The notes under the pieces: model-generated
Database searches by the model: none
What the model was told of the DNA's origin: nothing
What the model saw: only the letters and a program-made list of their open reading frames with translations
DNA from: Debaryomyces hansenii CBS767
Lineage: Eukaryota > Ascomycota > Pichiomycetes > Serinales > Debaryomycetaceae
Direction of reading: 5' to 3'
DNA: 64,000 nucleotides
Assembly (NCBI RefSeq): GCF_000006445.2
Contig: NC_006046.2
Location: forward strand, 186,001-250,000
Program-made: the position numbers and the translations under genes
Shown: positions 19,844 through 30,005 of the stretch, in pieces
How the letters are laid out: each line of letters starts with the position of its first letter
How positions within the stretch are numbered: the first letter of the stretch is position 1

Positions 19844-22010
19844 TTTATATATGAGCGAGTGAATAAAATATGTGGAATATAGTATAATAAAAAGATTTCA
19901 AAATATGTGGTTCAGTGGGATTTTGCCCCTGTTTATATACTTTTTTTCCTCATCAATTCCTCGAAAATTTTGTATGCCTTCAACTTGTTTTTTTTTTCGG
20001 ATGTCGCATTACGATATTGGGTAATTCGGGCCATGCTTAGCACCAAAAACGAGAGTCATAATAATGCAAGTAAATTCCAGCATGCCTGAACAATCGATTA
20101 CATAATACACTTCAATTGTCCATTGTACTTACGATACATCGATAGGATCCCCCATACAATAGACTACCCTATGAAATTAGCAACTACTAGTATAAAGCCG
20201 ATCAAGATCTTCTTTTCTTGAGTCAACATCGGCAAAAAATGGTTTTACATACACACAATATTGGTCGAAGAGTCCCTAGTTGATTATCTTCTTGACGCAA
20301 TTTTTATGGTTTTAACGGGCATATTAACAAACTTTAGACTATAGGAATAAGCTCTCAAGCCTAAAATTTGCGATTGTGCGGTATCTCAATTACGCGCCAG
20401 GCAATTGGCAGGTTCTCATTATTTAAATTTTCTTGCTACATGAGCCCTTGGCGGTCGGAATTTTGCCCGAGAACAACATAAAATAACATGCGCTAGATGA
20501 ACTATTTAGGAACAAGCCTCCTTTTTGGTCGAGGACAATAGAAGGTCGTCCCAATCGGGTAGCATCATATAAAAATCAGGTAATTGCTATATATAGCGAT
20601 TGCTATAAATACAATTCCTGTATCTCGTCAGACCGGGAAAGCTCCCCCGTATATGACATGAGGACGTCATTTGTCAGTGCTGCTGACCAGGATGCCTATA
20701 ATTGGACGCAAGAACATCACCTTGAGTGAGACCCCATTAAGGCGACCGAAGACTGTTTACGGAGAATTGCTCTTGTTGTAACACGGCATAACAGTGCACA
20801 ATAGGTATCTGATTATATCGCGCAGTTTTGTTTTGTCTGCCGGTGATATTTGTTTGTTTTGTGGGAGTGCTGTTTTTGTAGCAATCTTCGATATTTTTAG
20901 TATGTTATTGTAGGCAAGAAAAAAAAAAGGAATACATTAGGGGTGGGTTTATTGAAATGCCTGCAGTTGAATTATTCAATGGGAACAAAAAAACAAAATA
21001 AATTGTTGTCGTAATACATAGTAATATTACAGCCAATAAGTGGGAGCTACAAACGCATAATAGACATAACATGCGATTGTGTACTGGAGAAAACAAGCCA
21101 GATCCCCTTATATTCAGCACCCTCGTTACCCCAGGGGATAAAGGGCTGAGGCGGCTTTCTGTAGGATCGGATCGTAGCATTGTATCATGTGGTAATAGTA
21201 GAGATGAGCCTCTCAGGGACCTCGGCATCTCCGATCCCGCAATAAGACCAAAGTAAATGCTGCACCAGCACTTTTGGGTTCGTCAACGTGGGGCCATACT
21301 CATTAAACTTTCAAACGTAAAACGGGTCTAAGTAACTTGTAACTTAAGGGTTGAGGTTATGATAGAACGAGAAAGGCAGTTAGAGCATGCAAAGCCTTTA
21401 TGTTTCACAGTATGCGGTCTATACTGGTAGTAGAGCTGTTGGTTAAATTATCTTATTTGGAGTATATATATATATATATACTCGTAAAGACATTTATCGT
21501 AATGTAAAGTCGGGTTGAATGCTTATTCGTGCCTTATATATTATACGTTTAATAAATTTAATTTCGAAACGGTATTTTTCTAGATAATTTGCAGCAAATT
21601 GAGAAAACTCATCACAAGAAATTTTATACCACGTTAGGATATCTGTAAGCTACGTCTGGTAAATACATTCGCAAGTAAAGCATGTATTATATTTAGCTAT
21701 AGTAGCCCTTAAGCTCTTATCGTAATAGAATAGCATTGTTACCTAAAATCTTATTCATGTATAGCCAGTGGTACTGAATATACAAGATTGCATTACCAAA
21801 TACATTCATATGATAACCAATGTAGTGCTAATGATAATATCTAGCAATTGGAAATAAGGAGATAATAGTGTTTAATATTCAACGTAATGGAACCAAAAGG
21901 TATTCAGAATAGGCTATTTCTGTATATAATCAGTGTTGATGATTTGAGAAATATCAACTTAAATCTCCTACATATAAATATATGTTTGACCCATAATACT
22001 ATAGTTAACC
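19844..22010. other. 2.2-kb gene-poor interval
   Basis: No ORF in this interval looks like a protein; open frames at 20905-21256 on both strands are low-quality and overlap each other. It holds the wall-protein promoter on the left, a 12-bp palindrome GCTATATATAGC (20586-20597), TATAAATA just after it, two GC-richer hairpin-forming stretches (20635-20780 and 21110-21246), a (TA)n run (about 21463-21480), and the DPB11 promoter on the right. It is a candidate place for an untranslated RNA or a chromosomal element. Confidence 0.5.
21110..21246. other. GC-richer hairpin-forming segment (candidate structured RNA)
   Basis: About 50% GC in a window well below 40%. On the plus strand GGATCGGA (near 21162) pairs with TCCGATCC (near 21230), enclosing a nested hairpin GAGATG...CATCTC whose loop contains a further CC/GG pair. 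To the left CAGC-CCT pairs with AGGG-CTG around a 15-20-nt loop. The symmetrical pairing suggests a folded RNA, but strand and family are unknown; I recognise no snRNA, SRP, RNase P or MRP signature. Confidence 0.35.
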
Positions 22011-23954
22011 ATGTCGAAACCCTTCCAAGGGCTAACGTTCTGCTGTACAGCTATACCAATCAAGCTACGAGAGGATATCTCTCAGAAGTTAACGGCCCTC
22101 GGTGGTATTCATTACAGCGATTTGATGAGTGATGTGAATTATCTCATAGTTGGCGATAGAAAGACTGAAAAGTACATATACTGTGTTCAGAATAGATTTG
22201 ATGTGAAGTTCTTGAAACCGGATGCAATATTGAAAATATACGACCACTGGATCAACGGCGAAGATACGACACACCTACTCGATATTGAAAATTATTTATT
22301 ACCAATTTTTGACAATCTAAGTATATGTTTATCGAGAGTTGAATCATTTGAACATTTATTAAAGAAAGAATTTAGACAGGAATTTTCAGGCATAGACTTC
22401 ACGACAGAGCGGATGATTCAGTTGATATCTGATAATGGGGGCAAAGCTACAGATTCTTTGACAATGTCAAACTCATGCATCATAACTACCGAGAAAACTG
22501 GAAAACGATATACTAAAGCAGTAGAATGGGGAATCCCAGTGATTCATCCCGTCTGGATAATAGACTCGGTATTGAGATTAGCGGCATTGCATTTTCGGGA
22601 CTATACGTTAGATTCAAGGTTGAATGGATGTAACGTTTGGGATGAATTGTTCAAATATAAGACAAAAAATGACTTAGTTGATGACAAAATAGACGAGAAG
22701 AGTACTACAGTTGATACAAGCAATAAGTCTCTCAAGAAGGACCCAAAAATATGGAATGAAATCATGAATAAGACAAACAAAACGCGTCTGAAGCCAGCAA
22801 AAGATACTACCTGGGATGAAGTGATGGAAGAAGAAGAACATGAGCCGTTGGATATTGAAATAAATGACTTACCAAATAAACATACTGCTACTAAAAAGTC
22901 AACTCTTTTCGAGGATCTTGATTTTTATGTGGTGGGGTTTAATACCCATGAAACAACAGTAATGAATCAAATTATCACTTTCCATAGTGGTACTATAAAC
23001 GAAGATTCATCAAATCAGACAATAACGCATGTTGTGCTACCAGTGAAGATTGGATCGCAATCGTCAACCTTGTTGAAAAACCTTCCTTTGAAGAGTCGTA
23101 TAAATAATGGTGAAATTAAGATCGTGACCGAATGGTTCATAGAGAGATCAATTTATTACAATACGATGGTAATGGACAGATGGTGTCAGCCATTGAAAGG
23201 TTTAAAACCATGTACCAAGAAGTTCAAGGTCTGTATCACTGGATTCACTGGAATTGAGTTGCTTCATTTAGAGAAGTTGATAAACTTACTAAACTTTGAG
23301 TTTTGTCCATCATTAACATCCTCGCGTGATTTACTAATAATTAACATTAATCTATTCAAGTCTACTTTACTAAAGAACTCTCCTAAACTCTACCAATACA
23401 AGGCAATTGACTTTGTAAATTGTCCTGTTTACCAATCAGGTAACTCATCAGTGTCATTAATATCATCCAAAAATAAAATCAACGCCGCTAAGAACTGGTC
23501 AATTCCTATTGTATCTATAGCTTACATATGGGAAATATTGGAGAGGTCAACTCCATCTACTATACACAATCTTGTGTTACCGGACATCTGCGATCTCCTG
23601 TGGTGTCTTTTCGCTCCCAACAACACAGCGAAGCCCAAAACATTGCTCGATTACATCAAGAACTTGAGTAATGACAGTTTCGAAACTCCTAAGAAGGATG
23701 ACAAGGTCAAATTACCATCGCCAAGGAAAGGAAAACAAAAGAGAAAATATGGACGTTTGGCAGGAAGGGATTCCCCCGAACCTATATCGAAAAAGTTACA
23801 GAAATTAAATGACAACGAAAAATCTTCAGAACAGGAGAATAGCGACAACGATGTCACCAACATAGACGAGGACTTGACCCAAGTAGGCTATCAGGATACA
23901 GATTCGTTGAAAAATAATGAACAGCTCATTAGAAAATTGACCGGTCTGAAATAA
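22011..23954 (+). CDS. DPB11: Dpb11/TopBP1-family BRCT scaffold
   Basis: 647-residue nuclear scaffold that in budding yeast binds phosphorylated Sld2 and Sld3 to start replication and activates Mec1 checkpoint kinase. The N-terminus MSKPFQGLTFCCTAIP is nearly that of Dpb11, followed by LGGIHYSDLMSDVNYLIVG and the FLKPDAILKIYDHW end of BRCT1. Three further BRCT repeats end in conserved tryptophans (HPVWIIDS near 180, VTEWFIERS near 378, IAYIWEILE near 505). The C-terminus is basic with SPRKGKQKRKYGR. It is somewhat shorter than S. cerevisiae Dpb11 (764). The ATG at 22011 matches the family N-terminus. Confidence 0.92.
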   Translation: MSKPFQGLTFCCTAIPIKLREDISQKLTALGGIHYSDLMSDVNYLIVGDRKTEKYIYCVQNRFDVKFLKPDAILKIYDHWINGEDTTHLLDIENYLLPIFDNLSICLSRVESFEHLLKKEFRQEFSGIDFTTERMIQLISDNGGKATDSLTMSNSCIITTEKTGKRYTKAVEWGIPVIHPVWIIDSVLRLAALHFRDYTLDSRLNGCNVWDELFKYKTKNDLVDDKIDEKSTTVDTSNKSLKKDPKIWNEIMNKTNKTRLKPAKDTTWDEVMEEEEHEPLDIEINDLPNKHTATKKSTLFEDLDFYVVGFNTHETTVMNQIITFHSGTINEDSSNQTITHVVLPVKIGSQSSTLLKNLPLKSRINNGEIKIVTEWFIERSIYYNTMVMDRWCQPLKGLKPCTKKFKVCITGFTGIELLHLEKLINLLNFEFCPSLTSSRDLLIININLFKSTLLKNSPKLYQYKAIDFVNCPVYQSGNSSVSLISSKNKINAAKNWSIPIVSIAYIWEILERSTPSTIHNLVLPDICDLLWCLFAPNNTAKPKTLLDYIKNLSNDSFETPKKDDKVKLPSPRKGKQKRKYGRLAGRDSPEPISKKLQKLNDNEKSSEQENSDNDVTNIDEDLTQVGYQDTDSLKNNEQLIRKLTGLK

Positions 23955-24486
23955 TGCCCCAAGCCACCATAATAAATATACATTCATAGTGCCATCTCGG
24001 CCCACTGCATTTATCCACTGTATATGCAATATACGCACGGTATCTCGAGAAACAGTCGTAGGAGGCAACCTGACGTACCCATTCTTCGTTTACTTCGCTT
24101 CCAACATACTCAGACGCCATCATAGCGACTGCAAAATGTTCTCTTAGCCTTCATACCCCTATTCGTACTAATGTTCATAAAAAAAAACACCAAAATAGCC
24201 AATCTGGAAAAAACATGTGTCCCTTTTTGATTTCTATTCTACAACTACATGTTGCAGCCATATTGACATAGTCTCTAACCAGAATACCTGCCATTAGGAC
24301 CTCCTAAAGAGGGAATAGGGTATAGCCCTATCCGGGTAAACGCGATTTCAGTTCGGCTGAAATTTTTTTTTGGCCACGACACCATTGTCGAATGTTCTGT
24401 GGAAAAATTTATAAGGAAGTAAATTGAAAAAGTTCTTCTTCTTCTCTTTTTTCAGTACAGTATACTATTATTATACATTAAACAAA
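23955..24486. promoter_or_regulatory. TEF1 promoter and 5' leader
   Basis: 532 bp. Contains the Tbf1-type palindrome (24315-24331), a T-run (about 24363-24371), a TATA-like TTATAAGG (24409-24416, 71 bp before the ATG), and a pyrimidine-rich leader (TTCTTCTTCTTCTC) typical of highly transcribed yeast genes. Confidence 0.65.
24315..24331. promoter_or_regulatory. Palindromic Tbf1-type site upstream of TEF1
   Basis: ATAGGGTATAGCCCTAT, 156-172 bp before the TEF1 ATG, shares 15 consecutive bases with the site before RPL7 (9958-9972). Two AGGG/CCCT half sites face each other, the arrangement described for Tbf1 at Candida ribosomal-protein promoters. Confidence 0.7.
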
Positions 24487-25863
24487 ATGGGTAAAGAAAA
24501 GACTCACGTTAATCTTGTTGTCATTGGTCACGTCGATTCCGGTAAATCTACTACCACCGGTCACTTAATTTACAAGTGTGGTGGTATCGACAAGAGAACT
24601 ATTGAAAAGTTCGAAAAGGAAGCCGCTGAATTAGGTAAGGGTTCTTTCAAGTACGCTTGGGTTTTAGACAAGTTGAAGGCTGAAAGAGAAAGAGGTATCA
24701 CCATTGATATCGCTTTATGGAAGTTCGAAACTCCAAAGTTCCACGTCACCATTATTGATGCTCCAGGTCACAGAGATTTCATCAAGAACATGATTACTGG
24801 TACTTCCCAAGCTGATTGTGCTATTTTGATTATTGCTGGTGGTATTGGTGAATTCGAAGCCGGTATCTCTAAGGATGGTCAAACCAGAGAACACGCTTTA
24901 TTAGCTTACACCTTAGGTGTTAAGCAATTAATTGTTGCTATCAACAAGATGGACTCTGTCAAATGGGACAAGAACAGATACGACGAAATTGTCAAGGAAT
25001 GTTCTAACTTCGTCAAGAAGGTCGGTTTCAACCCAAAGAGTGTTCCATTCGTCCCAATCTCTGGTTGGAACGGTGACAACATGATTGAAGCATCTCCAAA
25101 CTGTCCATGGTACAAGGGTTGGGAAAAGGAAACCAAGGCTGGTAAGTCCTCTGGTAAGACTTTGTTAGAAGCTATTGATGCCATTGAACCACCAAGCAGA
25201 CCAACTGATAAGCCATTAAGATTACCATTGCAAGATGTCTACAAGATTGGTGGTATTGGAACTGTGCCAGTCGGTAGAGTTGAAACCGGTATCATCAAGG
25301 CCGGTATGGTTGTCACCTTTGCCCCAGCTGGTGTCACCACTGAAGTTAAGTCCGTTGAAATGCATCACGAACAATTAACCGAAGGTGTCCCAGGTGACAA
25401 TGTTGGTTTCAACGTCAAGAATGTTTCCGTTAAGGAAATTAGAAGAGGTAACGTCTGTGGTGACTCCAAGAACGACACTCCAAAGGGTTGTGACTCTTTC
25501 GCCGCTCAAGTTATTGTCTTGAACCATCCAGGTCAAATCTCCTCTGGTTACTCTCCAGTCTTAGATTGTCACACTGCTCACATTGCTTGTAAGTTCGACA
25601 CCTTAATCGAAAAGATTGACAGAAGAACTGGTAAGAAGTTAGAAGACAACCCTAAGTTCATCAAGTCTGGTGACGCCGCTATTGTCAAGATGGTTCCATC
25701 TAAGCCAATGTGTGTTGAAGCTTTCACTGACTACCCACCATTAGGTAGATTCGCTGTCAGAGATATGAGACAAACTGTTGCCGTCGGTGTTATCAAGTCT
25801 GTTGAAAAGTCTGACAAGGCCGGTAAGGTCACCAAGGCTGCTCAAAAGGCTGCTAAGAAATAA
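24487..25863 (+). CDS. TEF1: Translation elongation factor 1-alpha (eEF1A)
   Basis: GTPase delivering aminoacyl-tRNA to the ribosome A site; cytosolic and very abundant. 458 residues, exactly the yeast length. P-loop GHVDSGKST (14-22), switch [10 protein letters not shown] (91-98), NKMD (153-156), then beta-barrel domains 2 and 3 ending in a lysine-rich tail. The ATG at 24487 starts MGKEKTHVN as in all fungal eEF1A; the frame is open for 21 codons upstream but those codons are the pyrimidine-rich leader. Extreme codon bias with no in-frame CTG noticed. Confidence 0.99.
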   Translation: MGKEKTHVNLVVIGHVDSGKSTTTGHLIYKCGGIDKRTIEKFEKEAAELGKGSFKYAWVLDKLKAERERGITIDIALWKFETPKFHVTIIDAPGHRDFIKNMITGTSQADCAILIIAGGIGEFEAGISKDGQTREHALLAYTLGVKQLIVAINKMDSVKWDKNRYDEIVKECSNFVKKVGFNPKSVPFVPISGWNGDNMIEASPNCPWYKGWEKETKAGKSSGKTLLEAIDAIEPPSRPTDKPLRLPLQDVYKIGGIGTVPVGRVETGIIKAGMVVTFAPAGVTTEVKSVEMHHEQLTEGVPGDNVGFNVKNVSVKEIRRGNVCGDSKNDTPKGCDSFAAQVIVLNHPGQISSGYSPVLDCHTAHIACKFDTLIEKIDRRTGKKLEDNPKFIKSGDAAIVKMVPSKPMCVEAFTDYPPLGRFAVRDMRQTVAVGVIKSVEKSDKAGKVTKAAQKAAKK

Positions 25864-26342
25864 GCTGATTGATATAGATTTATATTAGTTGCTTGTCTTA
25901 TATTTAGTTTTTTGAATACATATGAATTTTAAATTTAGTTGTAGACCTTTGGACAGGCTTTAATGCTGTCTGTATCGGTATATATCTTGGACCATGTGGT
26001 ATTAATCTAATCGAATGTGTGAGCATGCACATCGTTCGCTAAAGACTTTATCTGTGGGAATAAAAATTGTATAACTTATTGCCAAACTTACTCCCTAGTA
26101 CGTCTCTGTTATTTCTTCGAGTACAGAAATGAACATGACTCTGGATACGAGACTAACGTTTTCTTATCTTCAATTATGTTTGATGTAATGAATAAACTGC
26201 CTATTGAAAATTTTTTTGGGACATAATAGATACTGTATACAGACACCCTGCCCAGATGAAATAATAACTGTTAAACGAAGTAAACATCTGTTGATAGTGC
26301 CAAGTTAATCGATAAAAGAGACTACTTTGGTTGGAAACTAGT
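25864..26342. other. Gap between TEF1 and the Smr-domain gene
   Basis: 479 bp combining TEF1 3' flank and the downstream promoter. A short imperfect inverted element (ACATCG near 26028) and AT-rich tracts are present; nothing specific supportable. Confidence 0.4.
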
Positions 26343-27077
26343 ATGCAAGACTGTGTTGATAGAGGGGTCCACCTTGGATTCGACAATACTAGGGATTATA
26401 ACCATGCAACAGATAACCAATATAAACAACTACGTGCTAAAGCAGATGAATTATACAGAAAGAAGAACCAACTCTCTCAGCAATCACAAAATGCTTACCA
26501 GTCTGGAGACAAGCTGAAAGCTCACGATTTAAGCGAACAGTCGAAGAAAATCTTATCTCAGGCAGAAAACTACAATAGACAGGCTGCAGAATATGTATTT
26601 CGTGAAAACAACGCCGACAGTGCAGAAGATGAAATCGATTTGCATGGTTTGTACGTGAAAGAAGCCGAATTTTTCTTGCAAAACAGAATCGCTGCTTGTA
26701 TTAAGACCAACCAGTCTCATTTGAGGGTTATAGTTGGTAAAGGGTTACATTCTGCCAACGGGATTGCCAAATTGAAGCCAGCCATCGACCAAATGTGCAC
26801 CGATTGTAACTTGAATCATAGAATTGATCCCAAGAACACAGGTGTAATGGTGATCGATTTAACTAACACCCAAGGTAACCAAATTCCAAACCACTGGGAT
26901 ATTGCTTATGGTGGTGGTCAACCCCACCAAGCTTATCAAGGTGCTTCTCAACCACAATATCATCAACAATCTCACCACCAGAATCAAAATCACAACCAGC
27001 AATTTGGTAACATTAAGACCGGAAACAAGCTTGCAGATATGTTATTGAAGGTATTCTGTATGTGTATCAATAAATAG
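26343..27077 (+). CDS. Smr-domain protein (YPL199C-like)
   Basis: 244 residues. The N-terminal DUF1771 helix region (DYNHATDNQYKQLRAKADELYRKKNQLSQ) is followed by the Smr domain (about 100-185) with the diagnostic DLHGLYVKEA and VIVGKGLHSANGIAKLKPAI. A Q/H-rich tail ends in a short cysteine-containing segment. Smr domains bind or cut nucleic acids, and fungal members are thought to act on mRNA or ribosomes; the role here is not established. The true start is the ATG at 26343; the preceding four codons begin with TTG. Confidence 0.88.
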   Translation: MQDCVDRGVHLGFDNTRDYNHATDNQYKQLRAKADELYRKKNQLSQQSQNAYQSGDKLKAHDLSEQSKKILSQAENYNRQAAEYVFRENNADSAEDEIDLHGLYVKEAEFFLQNRIAACIKTNQSHLRVIVGKGLHSANGIAKLKPAIDQMCTDCNLNHRIDPKNTGVMVIDLTNTQGNQIPNHWDIAYGGGQPHQAYQGASQPQYHQQSHHQNQNHNQQFGNIKTGNKLADMLLKVFCMCINK

Positions 27078-27217
27078 CCTTTTTGTATGTCGATTTGATT
27101 TCTTCTACAATGAATTACTAGTAATATATATATATTTAAAAACTTGAACAAGAATTAGACATAATGAAAAAGAGGGTTTCTATATTAACCATCATAGAAT
27201 ATAAATAACTAACCAAA

Positions 27218-27865
27218 CTAGCACGCACATCCGCCTGCGTCGTTCTCTAAATGAATATTAATAGCATCGTTATAGTCGTCGCTCACATCATTACCATTGG
27301 CGTCATTCAACTCTTCCTGCTGCAATGCCATCTTGGCAACCACCTCGAATGCCAGCTCGACGTTAATCGAGTCCTTAGCACTGGTTTCAAATACTGGGTA
27401 GTTCAATCCGCCCAATTGGTTGTTAGTTATATTGTTCAACTTTTTCTGCAACGATGGAATTTTCTTCGAGTCATCAACATCAATCTTGTTACCTATTATA
27501 ATGAACGGGAAGTCCTGGGGATTGCTTACGTTCGATTGAATCAAAAATTCGTCTTTCCACGAAGACAAGTTATTCAACGACTTTTCGTTGGTAACATCAT
27601 AACACAACACACAACAGTCTGCACCTCTATAGAACGCAACCCCTAAACTCTGGAATCTTTCTTGACCGGCTGTATCCCAAATTTGCAATGTTACTTGTTT
27701 ATTATTATCAATAGTAATTTCCTTCGTCAAAAAATCGGCCCCAATTGTTGCTTTATACTGGTGGGAGAATTTGTTATTAACAAATTGTTGCATCAAAGAT
27801 GTTTTCCCAACACCCGAATCTCCTAATATAATCACTTTTAACAAAGTCTTCTTTCTTCCTGACAT
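27218..27865 (-). CDS. YPT7: Rab7-family GTPase Ypt7
   Basis: Rab GTPase of late endosome and vacuole, recruiting HOPS for homotypic vacuole fusion. 215 residues with GDSGVGKT (about 15-22), the effector region [23 protein letters not shown] and ETSAKD in the right order. The C-terminus is GGCAC, giving the Rab double-cysteine CxC geranylgeranylation motif. An N/D-rich stretch sits before the tail as in other yeast Ypt7. It converges on the Smr-domain gene (140 bp). Confidence 0.96.
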   Translation of the reverse strand: MSGRKKTLLKVIILGDSGVGKTSLMQQFVNNKFSHQYKATIGADFLTKEITIDNNKQVTLQIWDTAGQERFQSLGVAFYRGADCCVLCYDVTNEKSLNNLSSWKDEFLIQSNVSNPQDFPFIIIGNKIDVDDSKKIPSLQKKLNNITNNQLGGLNYPVFETSAKDSINVELAFEVVAKMALQQEELNDANGNDVSDDYNDAINIHLENDAGGCAC

Positions 27866-28594
27866 GTCTGGCTTATTCTGGCTATTCTTCTTACTTATCT
27901 AGGGCGTTCTAATGATCAACATATTTAGTGCTGCTGCCAATTTTGCTCGGGTCACTCACTTGAAAGTAGTTGCACACACGACAGACAGATACCACCAACT
28001 ACCCGGGTGGAATAAGGCTGTGATGAGACTATTTCGTACAACTATGGAAACAACACTTGACTGTCGTGAAGATGAACATTCCATTAAAAATAACAATTAA
28101 AAATTACGTTAATTGGGTCTAAAGACGTCATGTAGATCGAAATAGCGATAATTGCAACACTCGATGATAAGCGTAGCCGCCTCAATCAACATAAGACTCT
28201 TCACTCTACAACTTGTGTTCGCCGGACTACCAAAAAAAAAAACACAGTAGGTAGGATTACCTATACAGAGTTATCGGTAGACCGAGAGAATAATAATTCT
28301 AATAGGAGACTTAGTAGGTGCGGTAACTACGTCATAGGTCTAGGTGACACCAACCATATAATTTATACAGATAATTGAGTGTCAATACAATTCCAAGATA
28401 ATATAGATGGTCAGGATACAACGGCATTATGTTGCAGTACTGAGATCTAACTGTGGTTGCTATTGCGCAGCAATCATATGTCAGAATAGACGAGACGGTG
28501 CGTATATAAATAATAGGCAATCTCCGGATCAGTTAGGAGACCAAAAATTATATCTCGATTGCATACAAATTGAATTAATAATAGAAAGCTTAAT
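27866..28594. other. Divergent gap between YPT7 and the aldo-keto reductase gene
   Basis: 729 bp with no credible ORF. Contains an A11-type run near 28232, a GACGTCAT element at about 28125 (CRE/ATF-like), and AGGTA...TACCT inverted arms near 28245. Probably two promoters only. Confidence 0.45.
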
Positions 28595-29551
28595 ATGTCC
28601 AACCTCACTACATCCATCCAACTTACTAAACAAAGTAGATATAGATTGAATAATGGGCATCAAATTCCTGTAACGGGGTTTGGATGTTACGAAGTTCCAC
28701 TCAACAAGTCCAAGGAGTTAGTTTACGAGGCTTTAAAGGCTGGATATCGTCACATTGACTGTGCAGCCGGGTATCGTAACGAAAAGGAAACAGCGCAAGG
28801 AGTGGCCGAATTCTTGAAGGAAAACCCGGACGTAGACAGACAAGATATTTGGTACACCACTAAAATTCAAAACTCAGACCATGGCTACGAAGAAACCAAA
28901 AAGGCTGTACAAAAGATTAGCGACAACGTAAAACAATACATCGGTTATGTTGACTTGGTGCTTATACATTCGCCTAAATCCAACAAGGAAAAGAGATTGG
29001 CTACGTGGAAGGCATTGCAGGAGTTTGTCACCAACCCAACTAATCCAGTGTTGAACATCAAGTCCCTTGGGGTTTCGAACTACGGAATTGCCCATTTGGA
29101 AGAATTATTGAACTGGGATGGATTATTGATCAAGCCAGTAGTGGATCAATTGGAATTGCACCCATGGTTACCGCAATTAAAATTGAGAGAATATTTAGTG
29201 GAGCATGACATATTAGCTGAAGCTTACTCTCCATTGACCCAGGGATATAAGCTCAACGATAAAGAACTCTTAGACTTGGAGGCTAAATATAAGATTCCTA
29301 AGGCAGAGATTTTATTGAAGTGGTCTTTCTTACAGGGGTTTATCGTATTGGTTAAGTCCGAGAAGGTGGAAAGAATCAAGCAAAACTTGGGTGTTTTAGC
29401 AGACGGGAAGAATGATGAATTGGACGAAACAACCCATCTTGGTAAGGTCGATTTGGATTATGAAATTCTCGAGGCCTTAGATAAACCTGAATCACACGAA
29501 GTTTTAACTTGGGGTAATCAAGACCCAACTCAATACGTGGATCCTAAATAA
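28595..29551 (+). CDS. Aldo-keto reductase
   Basis: 318-residue NADPH-dependent oxidoreductase of the AKR superfamily; cytosolic, substrate not predictable. The catalytic tetrad is visible: Asp and Tyr in HIDCAAGYRNE, Lys in YTTKIQN, His in VLIHSP. The barrel motifs SLGVSNYGIAHLEELL and VVDQLELHPWLPQ are present, and the C-terminal cofactor site reads VLVKSEKVERIKQNL. It most resembles small yeast alpha-keto amide reductase type enzymes (YDL124W, YJR096W). It lies next to a quinone reductase gene, but no shared operator was found upstream of this one. Confidence 0.92.
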   Translation: MSNLTTSIQLTKQSRYRLNNGHQIPVTGFGCYEVPLNKSKELVYEALKAGYRHIDCAAGYRNEKETAQGVAEFLKENPDVDRQDIWYTTKIQNSDHGYEETKKAVQKISDNVKQYIGYVDLVLIHSPKSNKEKRLATWKALQEFVTNPTNPVLNIKSLGVSNYGIAHLEELLNWDGLLIKPVVDQLELHPWLPQLKLREYLVEHDILAEAYSPLTQGYKLNDKELLDLEAKYKIPKAEILLKWSFLQGFIVLVKSEKVERIKQNLGVLADGKNDELDETTHLGKVDLDYEILEALDKPESHEVLTWGNQDPTQYVDPK

Positions 29552-30005
29552 ATGTTGATTAGATTCACATAAATAGAATAGATGTTACTAAAGTATTCTT
29601 TCATGTATTATCAGTCGCAACAAAGTAAAATTTTTCTCTATTACAGAATCTTATAAGGTACACCAAATTGCAATTCCTTCTGTGTATCTGTATCTGCACA
29701 GAAGGATTCTCGAAACATTCTAATATGTACTAAAGAAATCATATAAATTCAGCAACAAACTTTAATTACAATCGACTACAAGATGAAGTAGGCGGCCGTG
29801 CGAGTTAATTTAGATCAATTTGTGTCAACAACTCTGTTAAGTGATCTATTGTTAAAAACTTTAATAGTGCTTAGTAAAACTATTTAGTAAATTATTAGTA
29901 ACTTGCTAATTGCGAATCAGTACACCCGCTATTTATATATAAGAACAACTCCCTTATACTGACAATTTTTTTTTGTTATCTTCAACATTAATCACATATA
30001 CTACA
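29552..30005. promoter_or_regulatory. Promoter of the flavodoxin-like gene
   Basis: 454 bp with the Yap1 cluster (29871-29901), a TATA element TATATATAAG (29934-29943, about 65 bp before the ATG) and a T10-type run at about 29965-29974. Confidence 0.65.
29871..29901. promoter_or_regulatory. Cluster of three Yap1/Cap1-type sites (TTAGTAA)
   Basis: TTAGTAA occurs at 29871-29877, 29884-29890 and 29895-29901, all in the same orientation within 31 bp, 105-135 bp before the start of the flavodoxin-like gene. TTA(G/C)TAA is the known binding site of the oxidative-stress bZIP factor Yap1 (Cap1 in Candida). Confidence 0.75.

Noticed and set aside
20905..21256. Overlapping ORFs of 61 and 107 codons on opposite strands
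   Set aside because: No family resemblance or coding composition; the stretch is better explained by base-paired arms.
19844..22010. Known snRNA, SRP, RNase P, MRP or telomerase RNA in the long gap
   Set aside because: I looked for U1, U2, U4, U5, U6 and U3 landmarks, the SRP tetraloop region, RNase P/MRP conserved cores and a telomere-repeat template and saw none.
24424..24486. 21-codon N-terminal extension of TEF1
   Set aside because: Codons are the TA/TC-rich leader after the TATA element, and all eEF1A proteins start MGKEK at 24487.
27912..28100. 62-codon ORF in the YPT7/aldo-keto reductase gap
   Set aside because: No domain, random-looking sequence.
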